The position numbers and the translations under genes are program-made. From assembly GCA_050732935.1 (NCBI GenBank), contig JBOHRW010000094.1, forward strand, positions 1-48,923: 48,923 bases of DNA, given 5' to 3'. Positions 16,401-24,867 of this stretch are shown piece by piece (position 1 is the stretch's first letter; every line of letters begins with the position of its first letter). The notes beneath the pieces are model-generated. The model was not told the DNA's origin. It worked only from the letters and a program-made list of their open reading frames with translations, and searched no databases. Source of the stretch: DASRVA01 sp050732935. Lineage in GTDB: Bacteria; Gemmatimonadota; Gemmatimonadetes; JACCXV01; JAHWKZ01.

Positions 16401-17925
16401 AATGGACGCGGGCCGCACGCCGTCCGCGGGAGGTCGCGTAACCGTCGGCCAGCATGAGGAGGACGGCATCGAAGTCCTCGCGGGGAAGGTCGCGGTAGGA
16501 CCAGGCGCCCCGGATGAGCGCAAAGAGCTCGTCGACCTTCCAGTCCCTGGTCGCCGCGGCGGCCACGATCTGTTGGGCGAGGATGTCGAGCGGGCGCTCC
16601 GGGAGGAGGAGCCGGTCGAGACGATCCGCGCGGGCCGCGCGCAGGAGGGCCGCGCACTCGATTAGCTCGTCGCGGGTGGTGGCGAAGATCCGGCCCCGCG
16701 CGGCCATCCCCTTCACCCGCCCGGAGCGACCGACCCGCTGGAGGAACGCGGCGATCGCGCGCGGGCTTCCGATCTGGCAGACCAGGTCCACCGTGCCGAC
16801 ATCGATCCCGAGCTCGAGCGAAGCCGTGGCGACGATCGCCTTCAACTCACCCGCCTTGAGGCGCCGCTCGGCGTCGAGCCGTCGCTCCCGCGAGAGCGAG
16901 CCGTGATGCGAGGTCACCGACTCCTCGCCCAGCCGGTCGGCCAGGTGCCGGGTCGCGCGCTCGGCCATCCGGCGCGTGTTGACGAAGACGAGGGTCGTCC
17001 GGTTTTCGCGGATCAAGGCGGCGAGACGGTCGTAGACCTCCTCCCACGCCTCGTTCGAGAGGAGGGCCTCGAGCGGGCTCTCCGGGATCTCGATCCCGAG
17101 CTCCATTTCTCGCGCGTGGCCCTCGTCGATCACCAGGCAATCCGAGTCGGCTTGACCTCCGCCGACCAGGAACGCGGCCACCTGCTCGATCGGACGCACC
17201 GTAGCGGAGAGGCCGATCCTGAGCGGCGGCCGGCCCACCGGTGCCGGTCCCTCGGACGCCTTGGCATCCCTGCGCGGGACCCCGAAGGCGTCGTCGACAG
17301 TGCCGTGGACGGTGAGATGGTCGAGCCGCTCCAGCGTGAGGACGAGATGGGATCCGCGCTTGTCGTCGGCGACGGCGTGGATCTCGTCGACGATGACCGT
17401 GCGGACGGTCTGCAGCATCTCGCGGCCGCGACGGGTGGTCAGCAGGATGAAGAGCGACTCCGGGGTCGTGACGAAGAGATGGGGCGGCCGGTCGAGATGG
17501 GCGCGGCGCTCGGAGGCCGGCGTGTCCCCCGTCCGGACGGCGGTCCGGATCTCGACCGCGGGCAGGTCCAGCCGGCCGAGCTCGCGTCGGATCCCTGCGA
17601 GCGGCTCCTGGAGGTTCTTCTCGATGTCGTTGCCGAGCGCCTTCAAGGGCGAGACGTAGAGGACGCGGGTCTCGTCCGGCAGCTCGCCAGAACCGCCGAC
17701 CTCCTCGGACAGCCCGAGCCGTACCAGCTCGTCGATCGCGGAGAGGAAGGCGGCCAGCGTCTTGCCGGATCCCGTCGGCGCCGCGATCAGGACGTGCCGC
17801 CCGGAGCGGATCGCCGGCCACCCCCGGACCTGGGGCGGAGAGGGGCCGTCCGGGAACCGGGCCTCGAACCAGCGTCGAACGGCCGGATGGAAGTCCGACG
17901 GGGGGGAGAAAGCGCGCTCGATCAC
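13468..17925 (-). CDS. lhr: Lhr-family superfamily 2 ATP-dependent helicase
   Basis: 1485 residues, close to the full-length E. coli Lhr. Helicase motifs are clear: Q-like PPQVRGWPAI, motif I APTGSGKT (49-56), Ia SPLKALGND (92-100), TTPESLF (153-159), motif II DEIH (180-183), SATVRP, and motif VI QRVGRSGR. After the two RecA domains come a winged-helix/beta-sheet core and a long C-terminal extension of several hundred residues, as in bacterial full-length Lhr. Proteins of this family unwind RNA:DNA hybrids and have been linked to DNA repair. Start GTG 17925 (VIERAFSPP). The hydrolase gene follows it directly. Confidence 0.95.
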   Translation of the reverse strand: MIERAFSPPSDFHPAVRRWFEARFPDGPSPPQVRGWPAIRSGRHVLIAAPTGSGKTLAAFLSAIDELVRLGLSEEVGGSGELPDETRVLYVSPLKALGNDIEKNLQEPLAGIRRELGRLDLPAVEIRTAVRTGDTPASERRAHLDRPPHLFVTTPESLFILLTTRRGREMLQTVRTVIVDEIHAVADDKRGSHLVLTLERLDHLTVHGTVDDAFGVPRRDAKASEGPAPVGRPPLRIGLSATVRPIEQVAAFLVGGGQADSDCLVIDEGHAREMELGIEIPESPLEALLSNEAWEEVYDRLAALIRENRTTLVFVNTRRMAERATRHLADRLGEESVTSHHGSLSRERRLDAERRLKAGELKAIVATASLELGIDVGTVDLVCQIGSPRAIAAFLQRVGRSGRVKGMAARGRIFATTRDELIECAALLRAARADRLDRLLLPERPLDILAQQIVAAAATRDWKVDELFALIRGAWSYRDLPREDFDAVLLMLADGYATSRGRRAARVHYDEVNGVVRGRRGSMLAAVTAGGAIPDTSDYDVILDPEGTFVGTINEDFAIESMPGDVFQLGNASWRIHKIETGRVRVTDALGEPPTIPFWLGEAPGRTAELSEEVSRLRADVERRLADGVDATSAWLVGEIPGLPGPAARQIAEYLDATRRVLGIVPTQTTLVLERFFDEAGGMQLVVHAPFGARINRAWGLSLRKRFCRSFNFELQAAANEDAIVLSLGPQHSFPLDDVFRYLNPETARELLVQALLVAPMFQTRWRWNVERALAVLKRQNGRKVAPQLLRMRAEDLLAAAFPQAAACLEHVVGDVEIPWEHPIVRQTVLDCLVEAMDVDGLEALLERIHAGELELIARDVPEPSPLAHEILNARPYAFLDDAPAEERRTLAVQTRRGLDFRSADELGTLDADAIARVRDEAWPEPENADEVHDAVGWLGVVTEAEAEPWGERLNELAATGRVTCLKVGDGGPGLWVAAERLPEVEAAFGEIHLEPAIDAPARLRSREWDRDEALAALLRGRLEGLGPVTEAGLVDSLGLSGRAIQAALLRLETEGTILRGRFSPGIAEPEWCHRRLLARIHRYTIDRLRSEIEPVAPADFMRFLFAWHGIGSAAPTDGPRGLLAVLDRLQGFEAPAVSWERDLLPARLGGYDPGWLDLVCLGGHVVWGRLLPPSPTADPERPRTGPVRNTPLAFFDREELDAWMDLAPWPQLDEERLSHEARLVLTSMRERGPAFLQDLVRRTGLLPAQVERGLGELLAWGLVTADGVEALRTLLLPEHRRRRRPVPRPGRQPRYTGAAVAGRWSLLRDPGKGGPETGPGAPSGMDREDLVERLARQLLARYGVVTRRLLAREAPLAPWRELLRALWRLEMRGEVRGGRFVQGMAGEQFALPEAVERLRAIRRKQPDGRLLAVSAGDPLNLAGILTPGERVAALPGNRVVYKDGVPVAAKEGRATRGLRDPASDAERREVERLLVVRAAALSGR

Positions 17926-18153
17926 GACCGCGAAAATCTACCCCATGGATACGACGGCCGCTCGTGGCCCGGCCCCGGCGCCGGGGACGACCGGCGATCG
18001 CAATCGAACCTTTCGGCCACCTTCTTCGTTTCTCCGGGTAAAGGGCCCCCCGGGCTCACCCGTCCGCGTGCGACCCGAATGGTCCGGCTCTTGCGGAGGG
18101 GTGGTTACCCCCGGCAAGGCAGCCCCCGGAAGAAAGAGGGAAAGGTGAGCAGC

Positions 18154-18885
18154 ATGCGACCCACGAGGATCTTCATCGGCCTCCTCTTCGTCGCCGCCCT
18201 GCCCTGGGTCCCCGGGTGCGCCAGGATGCAGGTCGGGACGACGTTCGGCCCCGCTCCCGGCGGGAGCACGAGTACGGTGCGCTACACGAACGCGGAGATC
18301 GACTACTTCCTCGAGGTGGCGCTCGGGGTGGAGTTCGCGCACGGGGCGCGGCCACGCATGACCAAGCGTTGGCCTACTGACGAGCTGCCGGCGGTACGAC
18401 TGCAGATCATGGGCGAGCCGACGGCGCAGGATCTGGCGGTCATGCGGTCCATCGTCGACGAGATCAACGCCATCGTCGGTCTACCCCTCGTCACTGTCGA
18501 TCCCGATCGAGCCAACGTCTTCGTCCGCTTCATCCCGCGCGGCAGCATGCGCAGCTACTCCTCGCTGGTTCCTCGCTGGGGCGCCGGCGGCTTCGTATCG
18601 ACCGAGCTGTCGAAGAGCTTCACCATCGAGCGCGGACAGGTGCTGATCGCCTCGGACATCCCGTTCCGCGCCCGCAAGCCCATCATCAGGGAGGAGCTGA
18701 CCCAGCTCCTCGGCCTGCTCAACGATGCGAGCTGGTACCCGGAGAGCATCTTCAACGACGCGAATTTCGCGACCGAGTTCGCCCCCATCGACCGCGCGCT
18801 GATCGAGATGCTCTATCGTCCCGAGATGAAGGCCGGTCTCGACGAAAGCGAGACCCGAAAGGTGCTTCGCGAGGCCCTTCGCTGA
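18154..18885 (+). CDS. DUF2927 domain lipoprotein
   Basis: 243 residues from ATG 18154; GTG 18145 (three codons earlier) is an equally possible start with AGAGGG just upstream. The signal ends at a lipobox-like VPGC. The body fits DUF2927: IDYFLEVALGVEF, RLQIMGEPTAQDLAVM, INAIVGLPLVTVD, ANVFVRFIP and EELTQLLGLLNDA. The EEL/LGLLND part resembles the region around the family's protease-like HExxH-type helix, but His is absent. Function unknown. It is divergent from lhr across a 228-nt gap in which I see only GC-rich short palindromes. Confidence 0.87.
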   Translation: MRPTRIFIGLLFVAALPWVPGCARMQVGTTFGPAPGGSTSTVRYTNAEIDYFLEVALGVEFAHGARPRMTKRWPTDELPAVRLQIMGEPTAQDLAVMRSIVDEINAIVGLPLVTVDPDRANVFVRFIPRGSMRSYSSLVPRWGAGGFVSTELSKSFTIERGQVLIASDIPFRARKPIIREELTQLLGLLNDASWYPESIFNDANFATEFAPIDRALIEMLYRPEMKAGLDESETRKVLREALR

Positions 18886-18950
18886 CCGGGGTCGCGGTCG
18901 CGCTGAACCGTCGAAATTTTCGATACGTCATCAGAAAACTGCGAGCCTGA

Positions 18951-19418
18951 TCAGCGGTCGGCACGCGCTTCGGCGTCGGAATCCCGCCTTCCGCCGTCCA
19001 TCGCTCCGCCCGAGCCGCCCGAGCGCAGCCCGAGACCGGGCAGAGCCCCCGTCGGCTCGCCATTCCGCAGGACCGGGACCCCGTTCACGATGACGTGACG
19101 GATCCCGACCGCCAGCCGCTTCGGATCCTCGAAGCTGGCGCGGTCGCACACCATCCCCGGATCGAACACCGTGATGTCCGCGTACGCCTCAGGCTCGAGG
19201 ACGCCCCGGTCCGTCAGACCGACCCTCTTCGCGGGGAGCGAGGTCATCCGCTGCACCGCCTCCTCCATCGGAAAGACGGCCTGTTCCCTGGCGCGTCGCA
19301 GCTCCTCGCGCACGGCGGCGTGATGGGCGCGCAGGATCTCCCGCCAGCGCCGGTCGCCGAGCTCCGACGCGCGCTCGGTCGAGCCGACGATGTCGGTGAA
19401 GAGAACGGTGGCGATCAC
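18951..19418 (-). pseudogene. Chimeric remnant: class III adenylate cyclase N-part joined to D-aminoacylase C-part
   Basis: The frame from GTG 19418 starts like a class III nucleotidyl cyclase (IATVLFTDIVGSTERASELGD), including the first metal-binding Asp region. The resemblance breaks at about residue 43-47. From there it reads as the C-terminal end of an N-acyl-D-amino-acid deacylase (EEAVQRMTSLPAKRVGLTDRG, ADITVFDPG, GIRHVIVNGVPVL). Neither half is complete: the cyclase lacks its catalytic remainder and the deacylase lacks its amidohydrolase barrel. A deletion that joined two genes in frame is the simplest explanation. The 19419-19613 gap upstream shows no gene. Confidence 0.75.
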
Positions 19419-19613
19419 GCGGCGGGGTTGCAGGGCGGCCTCCGGTCGGGTGTCAAGAAGGTGGGTATCCCAGAATATGGTGAACCGGCCGGGGGGGCGG
19501 GAGTGGAGCCCGGCCCAGCTGCCGGCCTCACCGGGCGGGCGCCGGCGGGGGAGCGCCGGCAGTCATGGCGAGGAAGCCGAGGATGGGCGCGACGCAGAAG
19601 GTGGAGACATCTC

Positions 19614-20048
19614 TCACCGCGCTGTCGGCGACGGGATCACCTGGAACCCTTCCCTGCGGGCAGCCGAGCCGAGACGATCGTCGAGCGTGACGAACTCCCC
19701 CTCCGCCGGCATTCCCGCCCACGCCAGGCCGGCCGCCAGCTGCAAGGCATTGGCGGCCCTCAGCGCATGTACCCGCAGGAGTCGCAAGGCCTGAGCACGC
19801 AGCTCGGCGGTCGGCTGGATCTCATGCCAGAGGCCCCCGAGGGAATCGAGCATCGAAAGGGCGATCGATTCCTGGTCCCCCGCGAGCGTGCCCTCCCGGC
19901 GGAGTCGGGCAAACGCCGATCCACATTCGACCGGCGAGCCCCACCAGACCACCATCTCGGGGTCGTTCTCATACAGATCGAGAGCAGCGGCGGTCGCGGG
20001 CTCCTCGAGACAGAGGGGCACCAGCGCGGACGAGTCCCAGAACTTCAT
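19614..20048 (-). CDS. PIN-domain protein, toxin of a second toxin-antitoxin pair
   Basis: 144 residues with PIN-domain landmarks Asp5 (FWDSSALV), Glu41 (SPVECGSAF) and Asp123/124 (TLDDRL). The conserved third acidic position, normally Asp in the pattern LRAADALQLA, is Asn100 here (LRAANALQLA). The toxin may therefore have weak or no nuclease activity. It starts with ATG overlapping the antitoxin stop by 4 nt. Confidence 0.88.
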   Translation of the reverse strand: MKFWDSSALVPLCLEEPATAAALDLYENDPEMVVWWGSPVECGSAFARLRREGTLAGDQESIALSMLDSLGGLWHEIQPTAELRAQALRLLRVHALRAANALQLAAGLAWAGMPAEGEFVTLDDRLGSAARREGFQVIPSPTAR

Positions 20049-20335
20049 CGACCGCCGTGCCTTTCCTCGAGCAGGACCTGGAGCCCGCGGCTCTCGGGGT
20101 CGGTCGGGAGATCGAGACGATCAAAATTCACGCGACCGCGCCGGAGAGGAGGGCGGATCCGGCCGGTCCGGACCAAGTCCTTGAGCCGAGCGTCGGCACC
20201 GCGGGCACCCGCGATGCCCGAGAGCCGGGCGACCGGAGTCCCACGGTCGGTCACGATAACCTCGTGTCCGCTCCGGACCGCGTCGATGTACTGGCTCAGC
20301 CTTGCCTTGAGCTCGGAGATCGAAACACTCTTCAT
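20045..20335 (-). CDS. Phd/YefM-type antitoxin
   Basis: 96 residues, starting MKSVSISELKARLSQYIDAV and followed by GHEVIVTDRGTPVARL, the canonical Phd/YefM DNA-binding half. The C-terminal tail is Arg-rich. An in-frame upstream extension to 20401 exists, but the ATG at 20335 fits the family start, and the upstream sequence is promoter. The start codon lies inside a perfect palindrome, and no Shine-Dalgarno is present. Confidence 0.9.
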   Translation of the reverse strand: MKSVSISELKARLSQYIDAVRSGHEVIVTDRGTPVARLSGIAGARGADARLKDLVRTGRIRPPLRRGRVNFDRLDLPTDPESRGLQVLLEERHGGR

Positions 20336-20370
20336 GTGACTATAATAGTCACATGGAAGAGGGCGATCAA
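20333..20370 (-). promoter_or_regulatory. Promoter with 23-nt palindromic operator of the second toxin-antitoxin pair
   Basis: A perfect inverted repeat with 11-nt arms and one central base spans 20333-20355 and contains the antitoxin ATG. On the minus strand, TTGATC (20370-20365) and TATTAT (20347-20342) are spaced by 17 nt, and the -10 sits in the palindrome centre. A bound antitoxin would block RNA polymerase directly. The transcript should begin at the start codon, so it is leaderless. Confidence 0.75.
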
Positions 20371-20438
20371 GACTGCCGCCCGGGGGGTGGCAGGGACCCA
20401 CACAAGATATATGGTCCTGCCAAGCGCGGAAAAACTTG

Positions 20439-22184
20439 TCACCGGCCCTCGATCTCCGACTTCACCATCTCAAGCGCGTCCTCGACCGCGACCAGCTCAC
20501 CGCGCGCCTGATGGAGCCGCTCCTGCTGGCTGGCGACGAAGCTCCGGTAGGGCTCGATCGCCTCGTCCACGCGCGCGGCCGCGCTCTCGATCTCGTGGTG
20601 AACCTGCCGCGTGAGCGACCCCCGGAGCCGCGCCCGGACGTCCTCCACACGCTCGTGGAACCTCCGCTTCGCTTCCCGGCGCCGGCGGGGGATCAGGTAG
20701 AAGCCGCCGAAAGCGAGCAGCGTGCCGAGGAGGATGCCGGTCACGTCGGCGGCTGCCCCCGCGAACGCGGTGGCGACCAGCGCTCCCACGCCGACCGCCC
20801 CGGCCTCGGCGAGCGCGGTGGTGGCGAAGGTCCCCTGGACCTCGTTGGCGATGGCCCGCGACTCCGCCTCCCGGTCGTAGCTCCGGAGCGCGTCCCGCGC
20901 GAGCTGACCGACCGAGTCCAGGAGCGCCTGGCGGTTGTAGTCGAACTTCCGACCGAGCGAGGCCAGCCCCGGCCGCTCGCGGGCGCCTTCCACCGCGGCC
21001 TGGATGTCCTGCCAGAGGTCGAGGTCCCGCTCCACGATCCAGTCGACGATCTCCTGGACCTCGGCCTCGATCCGCTTCGGGGTCTCGCCGATCACGGCAT
21101 GCTCGAAGTCGCGTCCGACCTGGTCGCTGTCGAGGAGGCTCTTGATCCGCCCGATCCGAACCGTCTCGTCGAAGAAGGCCATCCCGCGGTGCTCCATGTC
21201 GTGGAGCTGGACGTCGAGACGGGCGAGACGCGGCTTCAGGTCGCGCAGCATGCGGTCGTGGAACTGGGTCACCCGACGGTCGATGCTCTCGATCGTCTGC
21301 AGATCCTCACCCAGCGCCTTGAGCCGTTCGAAGGCGACCTCCTTGTAGCGCGCCGCGAGGCGGAGCCCGACGTTCAGCGGGTTCAGGAGCTTGAGGCGGA
21401 CACGCTCCTCCTGGTCCAGGGTCTCTCGCAGATAGTGCTCGACCGCCCCGAATCCGCTCTCCCGCCAGGCGTCCTCGTCCGCCGCCCTCCGCGCCTCCAG
21501 CGCCCGCCGCGACGAGACGGCGAAGATCTCGGGCTCGAGATCCAGGAGGCGACCCGCCTGTTCCCCCACGTAGTCGACGACCTGGCGTCGCTCGGACTCG
21601 CTCGAGAGGATGTCGATCCGGTTCACCACGAAGACGATCTTCTTGCCCCATTCGCGGACGTGCTCCAGGAAGGCGCGCTCGCTCTCGGTGAACGGCCGAT
21701 CGGCCGAGGTCACGAACAGCACCAGGTCACAGCGCGGGATGAACTCGCGCGTGAGTTCCTCGTGGCGGCGGATCACCGCGTTCGTGCCCGGGGTGTCCAC
21801 GATGTGGATCTCGCGAAGCAGCTCGAGGGGGTGGGTGCGCTCGACGAGGAAGGGTTCGAGCGGGCGCTCCCCTCGCTCGCCGTGCCGGAGGAGATTGATC
21901 CGGTCGGTGGTGGGGGTGACGCCCTCGGGCAGCACCGGCTCGCCCAGCAAAGCGTTGATGAAGGTCGACTTGCCCGAGTTGAATTCGCCGACCACGACGA
22001 GCAGGAAGAAGCCTTCGAGCTGGTCGACCGCCTCCCGGAACCGACGCAGATCCTCCTCGGCGACATCGGGCTGAAAGCGCTCGAGCGCCTGGCCGAGTCG
22101 CTCCAGGAGCTCGCGCTCGCGGGCGCGCATCTCCTGCTCGCCGCGCGAGAGGACGTGGCTCCGGCCGAGGATGCCGCGGATCAC
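20439..22184 (-). CDS. Bacterial dynamin-like GTPase
   Basis: 581 residues. A short N-terminal helix leads to a dynamin-type GTPase domain: P-loop GEFNSGKST (66-74), switch PTTD, DTPG (130-133) and the base-recognition NRID (188-191). A long helical stalk follows. Two hydrophobic segments close together near residues 465-505 (VGALVATAFAGAAADV and TGILLGTLLAFGGFYLIP) form a membrane paddle, followed by a basic helix. Such proteins tubulate or fuse membranes. The start is GTG 22184; ATG at residue 19 is an alternative. No second dynamin gene is adjacent, unlike many bacterial pairs. Confidence 0.92.
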   Translation of the reverse strand: MIRGILGRSHVLSRGEQEMRARERELLERLGQALERFQPDVAEEDLRRFREAVDQLEGFFLLVVVGEFNSGKSTFINALLGEPVLPEGVTPTTDRINLLRHGERGERPLEPFLVERTHPLELLREIHIVDTPGTNAVIRRHEELTREFIPRCDLVLFVTSADRPFTESERAFLEHVREWGKKIVFVVNRIDILSSESERRQVVDYVGEQAGRLLDLEPEIFAVSSRRALEARRAADEDAWRESGFGAVEHYLRETLDQEERVRLKLLNPLNVGLRLAARYKEVAFERLKALGEDLQTIESIDRRVTQFHDRMLRDLKPRLARLDVQLHDMEHRGMAFFDETVRIGRIKSLLDSDQVGRDFEHAVIGETPKRIEAEVQEIVDWIVERDLDLWQDIQAAVEGARERPGLASLGRKFDYNRQALLDSVGQLARDALRSYDREAESRAIANEVQGTFATTALAEAGAVGVGALVATAFAGAAADVTGILLGTLLAFGGFYLIPRRRREAKRRFHERVEDVRARLRGSLTRQVHHEIESAAARVDEAIEPYRSFVASQQERLHQARGELVAVEDALEMVKSEIEGR

Positions 22185-22410
22185 GGGTTCACGACCGCGC
22201 GCTGACGCCGCCCGCGGTATCGGCCTGGCGAATGGGATCGAGCTGGATGAACCACTCCGTCACCTGTCAGATATCCACTTGTGGTAGGAGAGAACAAATG
22301 TGATCCTCAAAGTTGTTCGACCGAAGATAGTGAAAAGCGGGCTTCGGCATCGCCGGAGCCCTGGCGGCACGTCACCGGGCGGGCCGGCGGGAGACAATGA
22401 AGGAGGTACT

Positions 22411-22890
22411 ATGAAAACGGTGTCGACCATAACGATCGCGGCGGCTCTCGTCCTGACCGGATGCGGCGCACGAACGGACAGCCAGGTTGCCACGACCACC
22501 GAGATGGGAACGACCGAGAGCGGCCCGGCGATGCGTTCCTGGGAGTCGGCGATCGTCGCCAATCCCGGCTTCGGCCTTGCGGGCGAGGCCAGCATCCGCG
22601 ATCTCGATGATGGGCAGACTCGCATCGCTTTGGAGATCCGCGGTGCCGAGGAAGGCGCGACGCTCCCCTGGCATGTACACACGGGTGATTGCGTAACGGG
22701 CGGCGGAATCGTCGGGGACCCCTCGGCCTATTCACCCCTCACCGTGAACGCCGATGGTGAAGCCTCGGCCAACGCGACGATCGACGTGACGCTCGACCCG
22801 GACCCGGATGCCGACTATCACATCAACGTCCACAAGTCGCCGTCCGAGACGGAAACGATCGTGGCCTGCGGCGAGTTGCAGGAGAACTGA
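22411..22890 (+). CDS. Small lipoprotein, possibly CHRD/superoxide-dismutase-like (paralogue 1)
   Basis: 159 residues with an excellent Shine-Dalgarno (AAGGAGGT, 4 nt before ATG 22411) and a lipobox LTGC (Cys18). The mature part has a HVHTGDC motif (His88, His90, Cys94), a Gly-rich loop and a C-terminal VACGEL (Cys153). The His/Cys layout and strand pattern resemble CHRD or Cu/Zn superoxide dismutase-like domains. The metal-site set is not complete, so no activity is claimed. It is a paralogue of the gene at 26359. The 225-nt gap upstream (22185-22410) shows nothing else. Confidence 0.75.
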   Translation: MKTVSTITIAAALVLTGCGARTDSQVATTTEMGTTESGPAMRSWESAIVANPGFGLAGEASIRDLDDGQTRIALEIRGAEEGATLPWHVHTGDCVTGGGIVGDPSAYSPLTVNADGEASANATIDVTLDPDPDADYHINVHKSPSETETIVACGELQEN

Positions 22891-23002
22891 CGGCGCACAG
22901 GGTAGCAACAGGGCGAAAAAGACCCAAGATGAGGGCCGGCGGCCGGGAGTCGTCGGCTCTTTCGCTTGACGCACCCGCCTCGCAGGAGCGAACCTTGCCC
23001 CC

Positions 23003-24820
23003 GTGAGGCGCCTGTTCCTGATCCTGTTCTCGATCGCCGCGGCGATCACCCTCGTGCTCGTCGTGGCGTTCCTCCTGCTGCGTCCACTCCTGGAGACCCG
23101 ACCCGGGGCCGACTTCGATGCGCCGGCGATTCTCTCCATCGAGCTCGACGGGCTCGTGGTCGAGCGCTCGCCGCCCGATCTTTTGAGCGCCCAGTTCGAG
23201 GGCGCCAAGGTCGAGCTCGTGGACGTCGCGCTCTCCCTCGAACGGGCGGCCCACGATGATCGGATCGCGGGCGTGCTTCTGCAGGTCGGTGCGCCGGGTT
23301 ACGGGTGGGCGAAGGCCGAGGAGATGCGCGCCCGGCTCGAGCGTTTCCGTGAGTCCGGCAAGTTCGTGTACGCCTTCGTCTCCCCCACCAATGAGCTGGG
23401 ATACTACGTCGCGCTGGCCGCGGATTCGATCTTTCTGCTCCCGGACGGCCTGATCGAGCTGAACGGCTTCCGCGCGGAGACTCCGTTCATCAGCGGGAGC
23501 CTGGACAAGCTCGGGCTGGATCCGCAGGTCGAGGCGATCGGCGTCTACAAGAGCGCCGCCGACATGTTCCGGCGGAGCAACATGAGCGACGAGCACCGCG
23601 AGGTCACGACCGGCATCCTGGACGAGCATTACGGACGCTTCGTGGACGCCGTGGTGGAGAGCCGCGGGGTGGACCGCGCCGACTTCCGCGAGGCTTTCGA
23701 CCAGGGGGTCTACCTGGCGCGCGAGCTCGTCGATCTCGGGCTGGTGGACGGGGAACTATACGCGGACGAGGTGCGTCGACTGGCGATCGCCGAGGGCCGC
23801 GGCGTGGACCCGGAGCAGGTCCAGGACGACGAGCTGGAGCGACGCATCGTCGAAGTCGGTCTGTACGCCGATGACCTTCCCGATCGACAGGGCCGGCCCG
23901 CCGGATCGGTCGGGCTGGTCTATCTGGTCGGCGCGATCACCGGCGGGGAGAGCCGGTACGATCCCGTGTTCGGCCGCGTCATGGGGGCCGAAACCGTCGT
24001 CGAGATGCTGCGTGACGTGGCCGCCGACGAGGGGCTCGACGCGGTCGTCCTCCGGATCGACAGCCCGGGGGGTGACGCCATCGCGAGCGAGCAGATCTGG
24101 GCGGCGATCGAGCGGCTTGCGGAACAGCTACCGGTCGTGATTTCGATGGGTGACGTGGCCGCTTCCGGCGGCTACTACATCGCCGCGGCCGGCGACTGGA
24201 TCGTGGCGTCGCCCTCCACGATCACCGGCTCGATCGGGGTGTTCGGGGTCATCTTCAATGCCCAGGAGACATGGGACAAGCTCGGGGTCTCGTGGGACTC
24301 GGTGAAGACGAATCCCGCGGCGGACTTCCCGACCATGATCCGTCCTCTCAACGAGACCGAGCGCGAGACGTTCCGCTCGGTGATCGCCGACATCTATCGC
24401 AGCTTCGTCGAGCGGGTGGCGGAAGGGCGGGAGATGTCCGTCGCGGAAGTAGACCGCGTGGCCCAGGGAAGGGTGTGGACGGGCGCGCAGGCACTTCGTC
24501 AGGGCCTGGTCGACGCGGTGGGCGGTTTGGACGCGGCGCTGGCCGCGGCCAGGGAGGAGGCGGGGATTGCCGCCGACGCCCCGCTCGAGCTGCGCATCTA
24601 CCCCGCCCCGGAGGGCTTGGTGGAGCGGCTGCGGGACGCGCTCGCCCTGCGCTCGCTCGGTGAGGGCGCGGCCCCCCGTGCCGCGGCCGGGGTGGAGCAG
24701 GCGATGGCGTTGGCCGCCCTCGGGAAGATGGGGGACATGGTGACCGGTCTCGCCGCCGCGCTGCGCGAGGGGCCGATGCGGCCGCTGGCCGTCCTGCCGT
24801 ACGTCCCGGACATCCGCTGA
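23003..24820 (+). CDS. sppA: Signal peptide peptidase SppA, long (67 kDa) type
   Basis: 605 residues with an N-terminal transmembrane segment (about 5-27) and two tandem S49 domains. The catalytic dyad matches E. coli SppA: general base Lys183 in VYKSAADMFR of the first domain and nucleophile Ser388 in VAASGGYYIA of the second. The substrate-binding strand IDSPGGD is also present. It cleaves remnant signal peptides in the inner membrane. Start GTG 23003 (VRRLFLIL). The decarboxylase gene follows with almost no gap. Confidence 0.94.
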   Translation: MRRLFLILFSIAAAITLVLVVAFLLLRPLLETRPGADFDAPAILSIELDGLVVERSPPDLLSAQFEGAKVELVDVALSLERAAHDDRIAGVLLQVGAPGYGWAKAEEMRARLERFRESGKFVYAFVSPTNELGYYVALAADSIFLLPDGLIELNGFRAETPFISGSLDKLGLDPQVEAIGVYKSAADMFRRSNMSDEHREVTTGILDEHYGRFVDAVVESRGVDRADFREAFDQGVYLARELVDLGLVDGELYADEVRRLAIAEGRGVDPEQVQDDELERRIVEVGLYADDLPDRQGRPAGSVGLVYLVGAITGGESRYDPVFGRVMGAETVVEMLRDVAADEGLDAVVLRIDSPGGDAIASEQIWAAIERLAEQLPVVISMGDVAASGGYYIAAAGDWIVASPSTITGSIGVFGVIFNAQETWDKLGVSWDSVKTNPAADFPTMIRPLNETERETFRSVIADIYRSFVERVAEGREMSVAEVDRVAQGRVWTGAQALRQGLVDAVGGLDAALAAAREEAGIAADAPLELRIYPAPEGLVERLRDALALRSLGEGAAPRAAAGVEQAMALAALGKMGDMVTGLAAALREGPMRPLAVLPYVPDIR

Positions 24821-24867
24821 CGGACCTCTCCGACCCGTCAGGTCGCCTCGAGCTCGACCCCGAGCGG

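Noticed and set aside
13435..16665. A 1076-codon plus-strand frame opposite the Lhr helicase
   Set aside because: All helicase motifs are on the minus strand; the plus frame has no recognisable domain.
17973..17986. A 14-nt GC-only palindrome between lhr and the DUF2927 gene
   Set aside because: It is expected by chance in sequence this GC-rich, and nothing else marks it as an operator.
16903..18153. In-frame upstream extension of the DUF2927 gene
   Set aside because: It runs antisense through lhr. The lipoprotein signal and Shine-Dalgarno place the start at 18145-18154.
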